From positions 4,884,501-4,948,500 of the forward strand of contig NZ_CP026363.1 of the NCBI RefSeq assembly GCF_004117055.1: 64,000 bases of DNA, written 5' to 3'. This document shows positions 1 through 8,655 of the stretch, in pieces. This stretch comes from Brevibacillus agri (GTDB taxonomy: Bacteria > Bacillota > Bacilli > Brevibacillales > Brevibacillaceae). The first letter of the stretch is position 1; each line of letters begins with the position of its first letter. Position numbers and translations under genes: made by a program. The notes under the pieces are model-generated. The model ran no database searches and was not told the origin of the DNA. It was given only the letters and a program-made list of their open reading frames with translations.

Positions 1-175
1 CCACCATCCTCCCGCCCTCGAATGCGCAGTAAACGTTGCCCCAGTTTTCTTCATCGCCCACCCACCAAAAAGTGGCGTTTTCTTTTGCCGTCACAGACTT
101 GTACAGCGCGCCAAGCAATGGCATGTCTTCCTGTTGAAAATGGCGGATCATCGTCTTCGTGGATGGTTGGCTCAT
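1..175 (-). CDS. GNAT-like acetyltransferase, partial (N-terminal 58 residues)
   Basis: The reading frame starts with ATG at 175, preceded by an AGGAAG ribosome binding site, and runs off the left edge of the window. The visible N-terminus (MSQPSTKTMIRHFQQEDMP, then LLGALYKSVTAKENATFWWVGDEE) has the beta1-alpha1 pattern of GNAT acetyltransferases: a charged 'I/R-x-F-x-x-x-D-x-P' start followed by an amphipathic helix. The acetyl-CoA-binding motif A lies outside the window, so the family call is inference from the N-terminus only. It is divergent from the next gene. Confidence 0.5.
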   Translation of the reverse strand, partial: MSQPSTKTMIRHFQQEDMPLLGALYKSVTAKENATFWWVGDEENWGNVYCAFEGGRMV

Positions 176-353
176 GCCTAATCACTCGCTTCCTTGTTAT
201 TCCCACCACTATAGCACCATTTCCCGAAAATTCCCTATTTTTTCGCGATGTCTTCCACTGTGTGATAAAATGCTAGATAGTTCCAAATGCCAGGCCAACG
301 TTTGGCGAAAATGCTTGGCCGCATCGACTTTTTCAGCCCAAGGAGAGCCGCCC

Positions 354-953
354 GTGAAAAAACTCGACCAGTTGCAGCTTGAGCATTTTCAACAGATGGA
401 GCAGCTTGAGCTTCAATATTATAGCGCCGATTTCATTACGCCCAGCCAGGAAAGCTACAACTGGTACTGCTTCCGCCCGGACAGCATCGTCGCGATCGAA
501 GCGGATAACCGCGTCGTCGCTTTCCTGAATTTGCTCCCGGTAAAAAAACATGTCTACGAGCAAATCGTCGCCGGCCGCTTCAACGACAGCTTGATGACGA
601 CTGCGGATATCGAAAATCCGGAGCAGTCGCCGGAGTCGGCGTATTATTTTTTGTCCTGTGTCGTTGTCGCTGATGCTTACCGGAAAAGTGCTGCCTTGCC
701 GCTGATGCTCCACCATTATCTCGGCGTGCTGGATGGCGTGGCCGCAAGCGGCATTCGCATTCACTCCATCGCGATGGAGGCGGTGACCGCTGCCGGCAAT
801 CGGTTTGCGGAGCGGCTCGGCATGCGGCTTTTGTGTGAGAGCGACCATGATTCGCACGTCTACGCATGCGACTACGCAACTTTCCGAGAGCACGTGCATG
901 CCCGCTATCCGCTGCCGGAAGCACAGCCCGGGCAAGCCGATGACCCGCAATAG
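354..953 (+). CDS. GNAT-fold protein of unknown substrate
   Basis: A 199-residue protein. GTG at 354 is chosen because AGGAGAG sits 7 bases upstream; an in-frame start further upstream has no ribosome binding site. The centre (FLSCVVVADAYRKSAALPLMLHHYL) resembles beta4-alpha3 of GNAT enzymes, where the V/A-x-x-x-R/K segment binds the acetyl-CoA pyrophosphate, and the later AAGNRFAERLGMRLL segment matches the usual 'N-x-x-A-x-x-x-x-E-x-x-G-F' C-terminal pattern. The canonical Q/R-x-x-G-x-G/A is not present, so cofactor binding is uncertain. It is followed after 95 bases by a Nudix gene on the same strand. Confidence 0.55.
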   Translation: MKKLDQLQLEHFQQMEQLELQYYSADFITPSQESYNWYCFRPDSIVAIEADNRVVAFLNLLPVKKHVYEQIVAGRFNDSLMTTADIENPEQSPESAYYFLSCVVVADAYRKSAALPLMLHHYLGVLDGVAASGIRIHSIAMEAVTAAGNRFAERLGMRLLCESDHDSHVYACDYATFREHVHARYPLPEAQPGQADDPQ

Positions 954-1048
954 CCAGACAAGAGGGCGGCGACTCGGTGCTGTCGCTCGCCATCCAGCGA
1001 GGAAACGAAAACGTCGCGAACTTTTTTGCGGCAACAAGGAGCGAAGCA

Positions 1049-1495
1049 ATGACAACGAATGCGAATACAGCGGCACTTCCCCGCTTGGGCGTAGGCGCGG
1101 TGATCCGCAACGAGCACGACGAGATATTGCTCGTGTGGCGCAATCGTCATCCGGAGAAAGATACATGGAGCATTCCGGGTGGAAAAGTCGATCCGTACGA
1201 GCCGCTTGAGGCGTCAATCATCCGCGAAGTGAAAGAAGAAGTGAATCTCGACGTCGAAATTACCGGCTTGCTCTGCATGGCCGAGACGATCCGGCCGGAC
1301 GAGGCAGAGCATTGGGTGTCCGCCATCTACGAAGTCCAAGTGCAAGCGGGAACCGCACGCAACATGGAGGAAGGCGGAGCGATCGGAGCAGTCAAATGGT
1401 TCTCCCTCGCCGAGCTTCCCGCCAATCTCGCTTGCTTCACCGTGCCTGCAATCGAGCAGTTGCAAAAACGAACAGAACAGACAAGCTGTTCCTGA
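1049..1495 (+). CDS. Nudix hydrolase
   Basis: A 148-residue protein that probably hydrolyses a nucleoside diphosphate linked to another group, using divalent metal. ATG at 1049 follows AAGGAGCGAAGC. The Nudix box begins at the GGKVDPYE segment and continues into REVKEEVNL, giving G-x5-E-x7-REVKEE; the glycine normally found after the second E pair is Asn. The N-terminal strand (GVGAVIRNEHDEILLVWR) and the SIPGGKV entry to the box are typical of small ADP-ribose/NDP-sugar or MutT-like enzymes. The stop codon sits at the edge of a terminator that serves the convergent gene. Confidence 0.85.
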   Translation: MTTNANTAALPRLGVGAVIRNEHDEILLVWRNRHPEKDTWSIPGGKVDPYEPLEASIIREVKEEVNLDVEITGLLCMAETIRPDEAEHWVSAIYEVQVQAGTARNMEEGGAIGAVKWFSLAELPANLACFTVPAIEQLQKRTEQTSCS

Positions 1496-1526
1496 AAAAA
1501 GGACTGCGCAATCCTGGTGCGCAGTC
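1495..1526 (-). terminator. Intrinsic terminator of the ankyrin gene
   Basis: The arms GACTGCGCA (1502-1510) and TGCGCAGTC (1518-1526) form a perfect 9-bp stem. On the minus strand the stem is followed directly by CCTTTTTT, so it serves the leftward ankyrin gene. It abuts the stop codon of the rightward Nudix gene. Confidence 0.75.
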
Positions 1527-1671
1527 ATGTTCGAGACTGCCACGTTTTTTTCATACTTTTCCCTACTGATCCACAGATGCGGTCGACCGCCCGCCTTCCA
1601 GCAGCGAGACACCTGGCGCGGGGAGTGGCGTGCAGCGGGGGTGCAACGTGTGGCGGACGCCATGCCGCACG

Positions 1672-2147
1672 TTAGCCAAGCAGCAAGGCAATCTCCTCTT
1701 CCTCGCGCCCCCGGGCGATAGCGAGCGGGGTCAGCCCCCGTTTGTCCCTCCGCGCTTTGTCCGCTCCATGCTCCAGCAATACTTCGATGACATCCAGCCG
1801 CTCCTCTCCGTCTGCTACTTGCGTGTGCAGCGGCGTGCTCCCGTCGTCCGCCGCTGCGTTCACGTCTGCTCCGTGCCGGATCAGGAGGGCGGCAATCTGC
1901 GGATACAAAACGATATGCAGCGGGGTAATTCCTCGTCGTTACTGGCGCGGACATCTGCTCCTTGTCCTAGCAAAAATTCGATCAGCTCCTCGTTCTCCGT
2001 CATGACGGCCGCATGCAGCACGGAAAACTCGTACTCATCCTTGCCGTGAATCAAGGCAGGCTGCTTCTGCAAAATTCGTTTTACTTCGTCGAAATCGTCC
2101 ATTTCCGCTGCCTCGTACAAATCCTCGAACGTATATGCCATCTTCAA
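1672..2147 (-). pseudogene. Ankyrin-repeat protein gene with a frameshift
   Basis: Two frames together encode one ankyrin protein of about 157 residues. The first part, from ATG 2141 or TTG 2147 behind GGAAAGG, reads MAYTFEDLYEAAEMDDFDEV and continues to FLLGQGADVRASNDEE. The second part resumes as YPQIAALLIRHGADVNAAAD and ends LALLLG-like at the stop at 1672. At about 1931-1934 the reading changes frame; one extra base in the GAGGAATT run would restore the ankyrin consensus 'N-D-E-G-I-T-P-L-H'. Repeat hallmarks (GADV, STPLH, TPLAIA) are intact on both sides. Either a real one-base deletion or a sequencing error explains it. The function would be protein-protein interaction in the cytoplasm. 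Confidence 0.75.
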
Positions 2148-2323
2148 CGCCTACCTTTCCATGCAAACGATCGGGGAAAGCGCTGCTCGTACAGCCGCGT
2201 CAGCTTCTGCACCTTCGCCCACGCTCCCTTTTCCGTGTGAGAAAACTTGGCTGCGCCAAGTTATTCGTGCAGCCTTGGTTGCACTTATCCGGAATAAGAG
2301 TCTTACCCATTCTTATCTGTACC

Positions 2324-2362
2324 AAAAAACCGACTCCTGCTACTGCTACAAGAGTCGGTTTT
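2324..2362 (-). terminator. Intrinsic terminator of the frnE-rrf2 pair
   Basis: AACCGACTC (2328-2336) and GAGTCGGTT (2352-2360) pair; on the minus strand the stem is followed by TTTTTTGG. The stop codon of the Rrf2 gene (2346-2348) lies inside the hairpin loop, so translation ends within the terminator. Confidence 0.85.
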
Positions 2363-2831
2363 CCTGCTTGATCTCCAACAGTTCCTCGCTTGGGCCTACC
2401 TGCCCGAAGCCGATGCTGTCCATCACATCCGCCAGCGTGTACTGCCCGAGAAACAACACAAGCTGCTGCTCGGCCTGGTTCATCAGCGCCTCCAGATGGC
2501 GGTCCAGTTGCACGCCAACCTCGCCGCAATCCAGCTCCTCCTGACTGTCTTCCTCGCGTTCGTCCGGAAGGGAGCGGTAAATATCGGCGAGCGTCAACTC
2601 CTTCGGGCACCTCGTCATGTAGTAACCGCCGTCGCGTCCTTCCTTTGCCTCCACGATGCCAGCCCGGTTCAACTGGGCCATGACTCGGCGCAAAAAAGTC
2701 GCATGCGTCTTCACCTGTGCGGCAATGGCGGAGCTGGACAGCACACCGCCGCTTTGCGCCAGCCAGACCAGCACGTGCACGGCAATCCGGAAGCGCGGCT
2801 TGGCAATCTGATCGATTCGATTCAGCTTCAT
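2346..2831 (-). CDS. Rrf2-family transcriptional regulator (YwnA-like, no Fe-S cysteines)
   Basis: A 161-residue winged-helix protein. ATG at 2831 is chosen because GGCGAGG lies upstream and the Rrf2 domain begins there (MKLNRIDQIAKPRFRIAVHV). The recognition region (LSSSAIAAQVKTHATFLRRV) and wing (KEGRDGGYYMTR) are typical of Rrf2 proteins. The three clustered cysteines that bind Fe-S in IscR and NsrR are absent; only two isolated Cys are seen (in MTRCPKE and ELDCGEV). It starts 19 bases after the stop of the FrnE gene, so the two are probably cotranscribed and it may respond to thiol or electrophile stress; that role is inference. Confidence 0.85.
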   Translation of the reverse strand: MKLNRIDQIAKPRFRIAVHVLVWLAQSGGVLSSSAIAAQVKTHATFLRRVMAQLNRAGIVEAKEGRDGGYYMTRCPKELTLADIYRSLPDEREEDSQEELDCGEVGVQLDRHLEALMNQAEQQLVLFLGQYTLADVMDSIGFGQVGPSEELLEIKQENRLL

Positions 2832-2850
2832 GCAACCACAACCTCGCCGT

Positions 2851-3573
2851 TTACAGCTTGCAGGAACCGTCCGCGCAGTTGTCCCCGGCTGTCTTTTCCT
2901 TTTCATCCTGACCGACAAGCGTCAGAGGGGCAGCGGCGTTTTCTTCTTCCCATACTTTGTCCAGCACTCCCAGGAACACTTCGTCCGGCTGAGCGCCGGA
3001 AACCGCGTATTTGTTGTTGAACACGAAGAACGGCACGCCTTTGATGCCGATTTCAGCGCCTCTGCGCTTGTCTTCCTGCACCTTGTCGCTGTACTCGCCG
3101 CTTTTCAGCATGGCGAGTGCCGCTTCGCGGTCCAGCCCGACCTCGGAGGCAAGCTGCGCCAGCACCTCGTGGTCTCCCAGGTGAAGCGACTCGGTGAAGT
3201 ACGCTTTCAGGAGGCGCTCCTTCATTTCCGTCATTTTGCCATGGGCAGCGGCAAAGTGAGCCAGACGGTGCGCGTCAAACGTATTCGTCGGAATCATCGT
3301 GTCAAAATGATAGTCGAGCCCGACGCTTTTTGCTTGCTGGGCCACGCGATCATTCATGCTTTTGGCCTGTTCCAGCGGCATGCCGTATTTGCTAGCGAGC
3401 ACGCTGTGTATGTCCATATTCGTATCGCGCTCCATGGTCGGATCGAGCTGGAAGCTGCGGTAGACGATTTCTACCTGATCCTTGTTCGGGAATTGCGACA
3501 GTGCGCCTTCCAGATGGCGCTTGCCGATATAGCAAAACGGGCAGGCAAAATCAGACCACACTTCTACTTTCAT
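2851..3573 (-). CDS. FrnE-type DsbA-family oxidoreductase
   Basis: A 240-residue cytoplasmic thioredoxin-fold protein. ATG at 3573 follows GAGGAGG. The active site is CPFC in WSDFACPFCYIGKRHLE near residue 11, and cis-Pro lies in KGVPFFVFNN. The long helical insertion (about residues 60-160) and the C-terminal CADGSC pair match the FrnE/YwbO branch, which carries out disulfide exchange or isomerisation without a signal peptide. It is first of a two-gene unit with an Rrf2 regulator, suggesting a redox-sensing operon. Confidence 0.85.
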   Translation of the reverse strand: MKVEVWSDFACPFCYIGKRHLEGALSQFPNKDQVEIVYRSFQLDPTMERDTNMDIHSVLASKYGMPLEQAKSMNDRVAQQAKSVGLDYHFDTMIPTNTFDAHRLAHFAAAHGKMTEMKERLLKAYFTESLHLGDHEVLAQLASEVGLDREAALAMLKSGEYSDKVQEDKRRGAEIGIKGVPFFVFNNKYAVSGAQPDEVFLGVLDKVWEEENAAAPLTLVGQDEKEKTAGDNCADGSCKL

Positions 3574-3706
3574 GTATGCATCCTCCTCATATTCAACGGT
3601 TCAGCGGCAATCGCGCCAAACCGTAAACTGCAATCGTCACAAGCACATTATACACGATGCAGGGGAATGCTGCTGAACTTTTCAGGAGGAAGCGACACTT
3701 TGCCCG

Positions 3707-4348
3707 TCAGCGAGCCATGCGGATGATCCGGTCGCAGATCGTCTCCGCATCTTCTCTGTCATGGGTCACCAGTATCGTCGTGATGCGCGCTGCCCGCAGC
3801 AACTCCTGCAATTCCTCGCGTATTTTCTTTTTCAACTCTGCGTCCAGATTGCTGAACGGCTCATCCATCAACAGAATGGCGGGTCGAGGTGCCAACGCTC
3901 TGGCAAAAGCCACCCGCTGCTGCTGCCCGCCGCTCAGCTCATGCGGGTAGCGCTTGCCGAAGCTCTCCATTTGCACGAGAGCAAGCATTTCCCGAAGCCG
4001 TACCTCCCGTTCTTTTTTCGTCAGTCGATGCAGTCCAAACAAAATATTTTGCTCGACCGTCAAATGCGGAAACAGCGCATAGTCCTGAAAAATCATTCCG
4101 ACTCCGCGATGCTCAGGCTCGACGAACTGCCGCGCATCGACCAGCACCCGTCCGTCGATGAGGATTCGTCCGCCCGCAGGAGCTTCCAGCCCCGCGATCA
4201 AGCGCAGCAGCGTGCTTTTTCCACAGCCGCTGTTTCCCAAAATCCCGACGATCTCGCCCTGCTCCATGCGCAGCGAAAAATTGCGCACGACAGGCCCGCT
4301 CCCCGCTCCGTAGCCAAACGTGATATTGTCCAGTTGAAAAAAGCTCAT
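3707..4348 (-). CDS. Ferric-iron ABC transporter ATPase, short form
   Basis: A 213-residue ATPase that powers the permease encoded upstream. Walker A is GNSGCGKST (about residue 37), Q-loop FQDYALFP, signature LSGGQQQR, Walker B ILLMDEP, switch His in LVTHD. The C-terminal regulatory OB domain of FbpC-type proteins (usually about 350 residues) is missing: the protein ends soon after the H-loop (DRIIRMAR). Its start overlaps the permease stop in an ATGA. The family usually imports Fe3+ with FbpAB. Confidence 0.85.
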   Translation of the reverse strand: MSFFQLDNITFGYGAGSGPVVRNFSLRMEQGEIVGILGNSGCGKSTLLRLIAGLEAPAGGRILIDGRVLVDARQFVEPEHRGVGMIFQDYALFPHLTVEQNILFGLHRLTKKEREVRLREMLALVQMESFGKRYPHELSGGQQQRVAFARALAPRPAILLMDEPFSNLDAELKKKIREELQELLRAARITTILVTHDREDAETICDRIIRMAR

Positions 4349-6000
4349 TTTGCCTGTCTCTCCCCTACCCAGTGATAAAAAAAGACGGAAACGATGCCGA
4401 CCGCGACGATGAACAGCGACGGAATCGACGCTTGCTGGATTTGCTCATCGCTTGCGTATTGGTACGCCTTCGTCGCCAGCGTTTCGAAGTTGTAGGGGCG
4501 GAGCAGCAAAGTCAGCGGCAGCTCCTTGACAATCTCCATGAACACGAGAATAACCCCGGTCATGACCGCCCCTTTGATGAGCGGCAAATCGACCTTGAAA
4601 AAAGTCCGGGTCATCCCCATGCCGAGCATTCGCGCCGCCTCCGAATAGCGGTTTCCCGTCTTCTCAAAGCCGGCTTCGACCGCATTGAAGCCGACCGCCA
4701 AAAAGCGGATGATATAGGCAAAAACGAGCATGAACAGCGACATGCTAATCACCAGCTTGCCCTCTGGAAAGCCCAGCCAGGCGTACAGCGGACCCAGCTC
4801 TTTGTCGAGCGAAATCACGACGGCCAGCACGCCGATTGACAGCACCGCCCCCGGAATCGAGTACCCCATGGAAATCAGCCGCGTCATAACCATGGCGAAT
4901 ACAGATGTGCGGGAATAGCGAATGACGTTGGCGACCGTGACCGCAAGCAGCATCAGGAGCGCGATGGAAACAACAGAGATCGACAGCGTATTGGTCAAAA
5001 GCTGCACGAACCGCTCGTTCAGCACTTCCTGATACGTCCATGTTGCCCAGACCGCAAGCTGTGCCACAGGAATGAAAAAAGAAAGGGAAACGATCGCGAT
5101 ACAAAAGCATAGCGCGGCATACATGGGCAGCCCTGTCAGCTTTCTTCTGCGCAGCGTCGTGACCCGGTTCGTCGGCGAGCTGAACTTTTTGCGCTTGCGC
5201 ACCAGCCGCTCCACGACAAAAATGCCGATAATCAGGCTCATCAGCCAGGCAGCCAGACGGATTGCCGAATCGACGTCGTACATGCCGAACCACGTCTTGA
5301 AAATCGCCGTTGTAAACGACTGAATGCCGAAGTGGTTAGTCACGCCAAAGTCGTTCAGCACCTCAAACGCGACCAGGCTCGCTCCCCCCGCAATAGCGGC
5401 CTGCGAGAGCGGCAACACGATGCGAAAAAAGATGTGAACCGAGTTTTTCCCCAGCAATCGGGCGTTTTCAATGAACGCCGCGCTCTGCTTTTCCAGAAAC
5501 GTTTTCGTAATCAAGTACACGTACGGAAACAAAAACAGCGTGAAAATAAAAATGGCGCCCTTCATGGACATGATGTCAAAGTAGCGCTGATCGAACGTCC
5601 AGCCCCAGCCATTTCGCAAAAAAGTCTGGATGCTTCCGGTATAGCTCAGCATGTTGCCGTACGTGTAGGCCGCAATATACGGCGGGATCGCCAGCGGCAG
5701 CACGAAGGCGAACGCGAAAAAACGGCGCAGCGGAAAATCGTAGGCAGCCACCAGCCAGGCGAGCGAAACGCCTACGATGATCGTACAGGCTCCTGTTCCC
5801 AAGACGAGCCACAGCGATTCCAGGGCGTAATCGAGGAGCATGTACTCCTGAATGTGCTGCCAGTTTTCATTCGTGTGCGCAAACAGGCCGAGCAAAATGT
5901 AAAGAGACGGGAGAAGGGCCAAAATGGCCCCTGTCACGCTCAGCGCTACCCACCCGTTCAGCTTCCGTTTCAGGCTTCTTCGCAACGCAGCTCCCGTCAT
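4345..6000 (-). CDS. Ferric-iron ABC transporter permease (FbpB-like)
   Basis: A 551-residue membrane protein made of two similar halves, each with about six membrane helices and an EAA-type loop (PLSQAAIAGGASLVAFE in the first half, PLIKGAVMTGVILVFME in the second). This fused two-domain architecture is typical of FbpB/ThiP permeases. It lies 3 bases after the stop of the binding protein gene and overlaps the ATPase by 4 bases, so all three form one operon, transcribed leftward from a Fur-boxed promoter region near 7.15 kb. Confidence 0.9.
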   Translation of the reverse strand: MTGAALRRSLKRKLNGWVALSVTGAILALLPSLYILLGLFAHTNENWQHIQEYMLLDYALESLWLVLGTGACTIIVGVSLAWLVAAYDFPLRRFFAFAFVLPLAIPPYIAAYTYGNMLSYTGSIQTFLRNGWGWTFDQRYFDIMSMKGAIFIFTLFLFPYVYLITKTFLEKQSAAFIENARLLGKNSVHIFFRIVLPLSQAAIAGGASLVAFEVLNDFGVTNHFGIQSFTTAIFKTWFGMYDVDSAIRLAAWLMSLIIGIFVVERLVRKRKKFSSPTNRVTTLRRRKLTGLPMYAALCFCIAIVSLSFFIPVAQLAVWATWTYQEVLNERFVQLLTNTLSISVVSIALLMLLAVTVANVIRYSRTSVFAMVMTRLISMGYSIPGAVLSIGVLAVVISLDKELGPLYAWLGFPEGKLVISMSLFMLVFAYIIRFLAVGFNAVEAGFEKTGNRYSEAARMLGMGMTRTFFKVDLPLIKGAVMTGVILVFMEIVKELPLTLLLRPYNFETLATKAYQYASDEQIQQASIPSLFIVAVGIVSVFFYHWVGERQAK

Positions 6001-6003
6001 CGT

Positions 6004-7113
6004 TTATTTCCACCCTGCTTTGTTCATCAGCTCAACCGCTTTTTTGTTGTGCTCGCCAAGCTTGGCAAAATTGAGCTGCTGCGTCTTGAACTCGCCCCAT
6101 TCTTTCAACAAGGCCGGCTTCTCCGCCTCCGCATTCACCGGGAACTCAAAGCTGCCTTGCGTCAACATCGACTGGCCTTCCTTGCTCGTGATGTATTCGA
6201 TCAGCTTGACGGCGTTGTCTTTGTTTTTCGCATGCTTGGTCAAGCCGATGCCGCTAATGTTCACGTGCGTACCTGTCGTGTTTTGGTTCGGGAAAAAGAC
6301 GCCGACGCTTTCTGCGACTTTCACTTCTTCCGCGTCTTTGGAATGCAGCATTTGCCCGACGTAGTACGTGTTCATCAGAGCGACATCTCCGACTTTGGCC
6401 GCGATCGCTTTCGCCTGGTCGCGGTCTCCGCCCTCTGGCTTGCGCGCCAGGTTGTTCGCCAGGCCCGTTGCCCAATCTTGCGCCGCCTGTTCGCCATTCA
6501 GCTCGATAAAGGAAGCGACCAATGACTGGTTGTACAAATTCGAGGAAGAACGAACGAGCACTTTGCCCTTCCATTTGTCGCTCGCCAAATCTTCATAGGT
6601 GGACAAATCTTCCGGCTTCACGCGGTCTTTTGCGTAGACGATCACGCGCGCGCGGGTCGCCATGCCGATCCATTCGTTGTCAGGATCGCGCCATTGGCTC
6701 GGCACGTTTTTTTCCACCTCTGCGGAGGCGATTGGCTGCAGAACGCCGTTTTGCTTGGCGTAGTTCAGCACGCCGCCGTCCACGGTGATGAACAAATCCG
6801 CCTCCGAGCTTTCGCCTTCGCGCTTCAGGCGCTCCACCAGTTCCTCGGCTGTGCCTTTTACTTCATTGACCTTGATCCCCGTCTGTTTGGTGAACTCGGC
6901 AAACAGCTTGCTGTCTATCTCGTAGTGCCTTGCCGTAAATACGTTGACGACCTGGTCCTTGTCCTTCGCCGCCGTCTCCTCCGCTTTTGGCGCGGTAGTG
7001 CCGGCTTGCGGCTGGCTCGCGCTGCTCTCTCCCTGACCAGCTCCGCAGCCCGCCATGAATGGCACAGTCAGCATCGTAAAGAGCATGAGACTGAGCATGC
7101 TTGTTTTTCTCAT
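6004..7113 (-). CDS. Fe(III) ABC transporter substrate-binding lipoprotein
   Basis: A 369-residue extracellular binding protein. The signal peptide ends in a lipobox FMAGC (Cys about 22), so it is membrane-anchored by lipid. The mature part follows the FbpA fold; the NTYYVGQM segment carries the adjacent tyrosines that bind Fe3+ in FbpA proteins. A Glu/Ala/Lys-rich linker follows the lipid-bearing Cys. First gene of the iron operon; a near-perfect Fur box lies 32 bases upstream of its start, so expression should rise in iron limitation. Confidence 0.9.
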   Translation of the reverse strand: MRKTSMLSLMLFTMLTVPFMAGCGAGQGESSASQPQAGTTAPKAEETAAKDKDQVVNVFTARHYEIDSKLFAEFTKQTGIKVNEVKGTAEELVERLKREGESSEADLFITVDGGVLNYAKQNGVLQPIASAEVEKNVPSQWRDPDNEWIGMATRARVIVYAKDRVKPEDLSTYEDLASDKWKGKVLVRSSSNLYNQSLVASFIELNGEQAAQDWATGLANNLARKPEGGDRDQAKAIAAKVGDVALMNTYYVGQMLHSKDAEEVKVAESVGVFFPNQNTTGTHVNISGIGLTKHAKNKDNAVKLIEYITSKEGQSMLTQGSFEFPVNAEAEKPALLKEWGEFKTQQLNFAKLGEHNKKAVELMNKAGWK

Positions 7114-7145
7114 TTTCGAATCTTCCCCTTTGCCTCAAGTTGTTT

Positions 7146-7160
7146 TGATAATGAATATCA
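7146..7160 (-). promoter_or_regulatory. Fur box of the iron-uptake operon
   Basis: TGATAATGAATATCA matches the 7-1-7 Fur consensus TGATAATNATTATCA with one mismatch. It lies just upstream of the binding protein gene start at 7113. Confidence 0.85.
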
Positions 7161-7230
7161 TTTCCAATCGACAAGGCTTATTGTAGCGAAGCAAAATGAG
7201 AAAACGATGAGAAAAACAAAAAAACTTTTT

Positions 7231-8655
7231 TCAGACGCTCTCCGCAATCGAGCGAATCGGCAACAGCACGTTGACAGTAGTGCCTTCCTGCTCGACGCTC
7301 TCGATCGTCAGCGCTCCGTTGTAACGCTCCACAAGCCGCTTCGCAATCGACAGCCCCAGGCCGTTTCCGTCCGTGGCGCCGCTTTTTCTGTTTCGCGCTT
7401 TGTCTACCCGGTACAGCCGATCCGTGACATACGGCAAGTCTTTTGCCGGAATGCCGATTCCCGCGTCGATAATCTCCAGGCGGGCTCGCTCGCCCTGAAT
7501 GGCTGCCCTCACCGCGATTCTTTTTCGTTCCCGCGAATACTTGACCGCATTGTCCAAAAGAATCAGCAAAATCTGCTCCAGATGTTCTGCGGATATGGCC
7601 AGCTTCACCCCGGACAGCGCCTGCAGATCGCGCTCTATAATGAAGGCGGGATGAAGCACATTGACCTTTTTGACCGTTTGCGAAATGACCTGCTCCGGCT
7701 CGCATACTGCGGCCGCTTCATCCATTTGCAGATTCTCTGCCCGCGTCAGCACGAGAAGCTCCTCGACCAGCGCTTTTAATCTGGACAGCTCCTCCACGGA
7801 TATTTGCAGCGATTCCTCCAGGACGGCCGGATCGTGCTTGCCCCAGCGGCGCAGCATGCCCAGGTGCCCTTCGACGATGGCGATCGGGGTGCGCAATTCA
7901 TGCGAAGCATCCTCCACGAATTGCCGCTGCTGCTGAAAGGACCGCTCCAGCTTGTCCATCATCGCATTAAACATCTTCATCGTCGTGGCGAGTTCATCGT
8001 GATTGTCGTAAAACTCCACCCGCTCGGACAGACCCTTTTGCTTCACGTTTTTCATCGTTTCGTTCATCGCCTGCAGCGGCTTGACCAACTGCCGGGCCAG
8101 CAGTCTCCCGCCGAGTCCGCTTACAATGACCGCCGCGAGACAGCCGATCGCCATGAACCGGAACAACGCTCCGCTCAGCTTCTCGAACTCCTGGATGTTT
8201 TTCACGATCTCCACCGTGCCGTCAAACTGAAAAATCGTGATCGGCCGCTCCATCAACAGCAAGTTTTTGCTGATGTGCACACTCCGCCATTGCTCGCGGG
8301 GAGCACGCGTGATCGTTTCAGCCAGGCTGTCTTCGATCCCGTCCGACACGACGGCAACCGGCACGCCTTGCCCGTCGAGGATACGGATTCGCTGGTTGTG
8401 CTGGTTGATTTTTTGCAAAAAGCTGCGCATTTCGTCGAGATCGGCTCCCGCGAAGGAGATTTCCCGCTCCAGGGCAAAGTTGAGAATCTCGCGCATCGTC
8501 TGCTCGGCCGCTTGCTCCTCCTGACGCATCATCCACTTTTCCACAAAATAATATTGAACGGTATTGTAGGCGATGAACACCAAAAAGAGCAGCACGGACG
8601 ACCAAAGCGTCAGCTTCCATTTGATCGGGAGTCTGGATGGGGCGTATCTTTTCAT
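7231..8655 (-). CDS. Sensor histidine kinase (YkoH/ArlS-like)
   Basis: A 474-residue membrane kinase. Two membrane helices (about 15-36 and 165-185) flank an extracytoplasmic sensor of about 125 residues. A HAMP linker follows, then the HisKA box with phospho-acceptor His 252 (DASHELRTPIAIVEGH), and an ATPase domain with N box LLDNAVKYS, G1 DAGIGIP and G2 GNGLGLSIAKRLVE. The start overlaps the regulator stop by 4 bases (ATGA), so the pair is one operon. The signal is unknown; its position beside the iron operon is suggestive only, since the two units appear to have separate promoters. Confidence 0.9.
   Translation of the reverse strand: MKRYAPSRLPIKWKLTLWSSVLLFLVFIAYNTVQYYFVEKWMMRQEEQAAEQTMREILNFALEREISFAGADLDEMRSFLQKINQHNQRIRILDGQGVPVAVVSDGIEDSLAETITRAPREQWRSVHISKNLLLMERPITIFQFDGTVEIVKNIQEFEKLSGALFRFMAIGCLAAVIVSGLGGRLLARQLVKPLQAMNETMKNVKQKGLSERVEFYDNHDELATTMKMFNAMMDKLERSFQQQRQFVEDASHELRTPIAIVEGHLGMLRRWGKHDPAVLEESLQISVEELSRLKALVEELLVLTRAENLQMDEAAAVCEPEQVISQTVKKVNVLHPAFIIERDLQALSGVKLAISAEHLEQILLILLDNAVKYSRERKRIAVRAAIQGERARLEIIDAGIGIPAKDLPYVTDRLYRVDKARNRKSGATDGNGLGLSIAKRLVERYNGALTIESVEQEGTTVNVLLPIRSIAESV

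Noticed and set aside
333..1217. Long open frame on the minus strand antisense to the first genes
   Set aside because: It is the shadow of the GNAT and Nudix genes; it has no ribosome binding site and a composition typical of an antisense frame.
5332..6525. 397-codon plus-strand frame antisense to the iron permease and binding protein genes
   Set aside because: Low-complexity Arg/Gln/His-rich translation and no initiation signals; the minus-strand genes explain the region.
6694..7779. 361-codon plus-strand frame across the iron-binding protein and kinase genes
   Set aside because: It runs antisense through two clear genes and their intergenic Fur box, is rich in Arg/His/Gln and has no domain; a GC-driven artefact.
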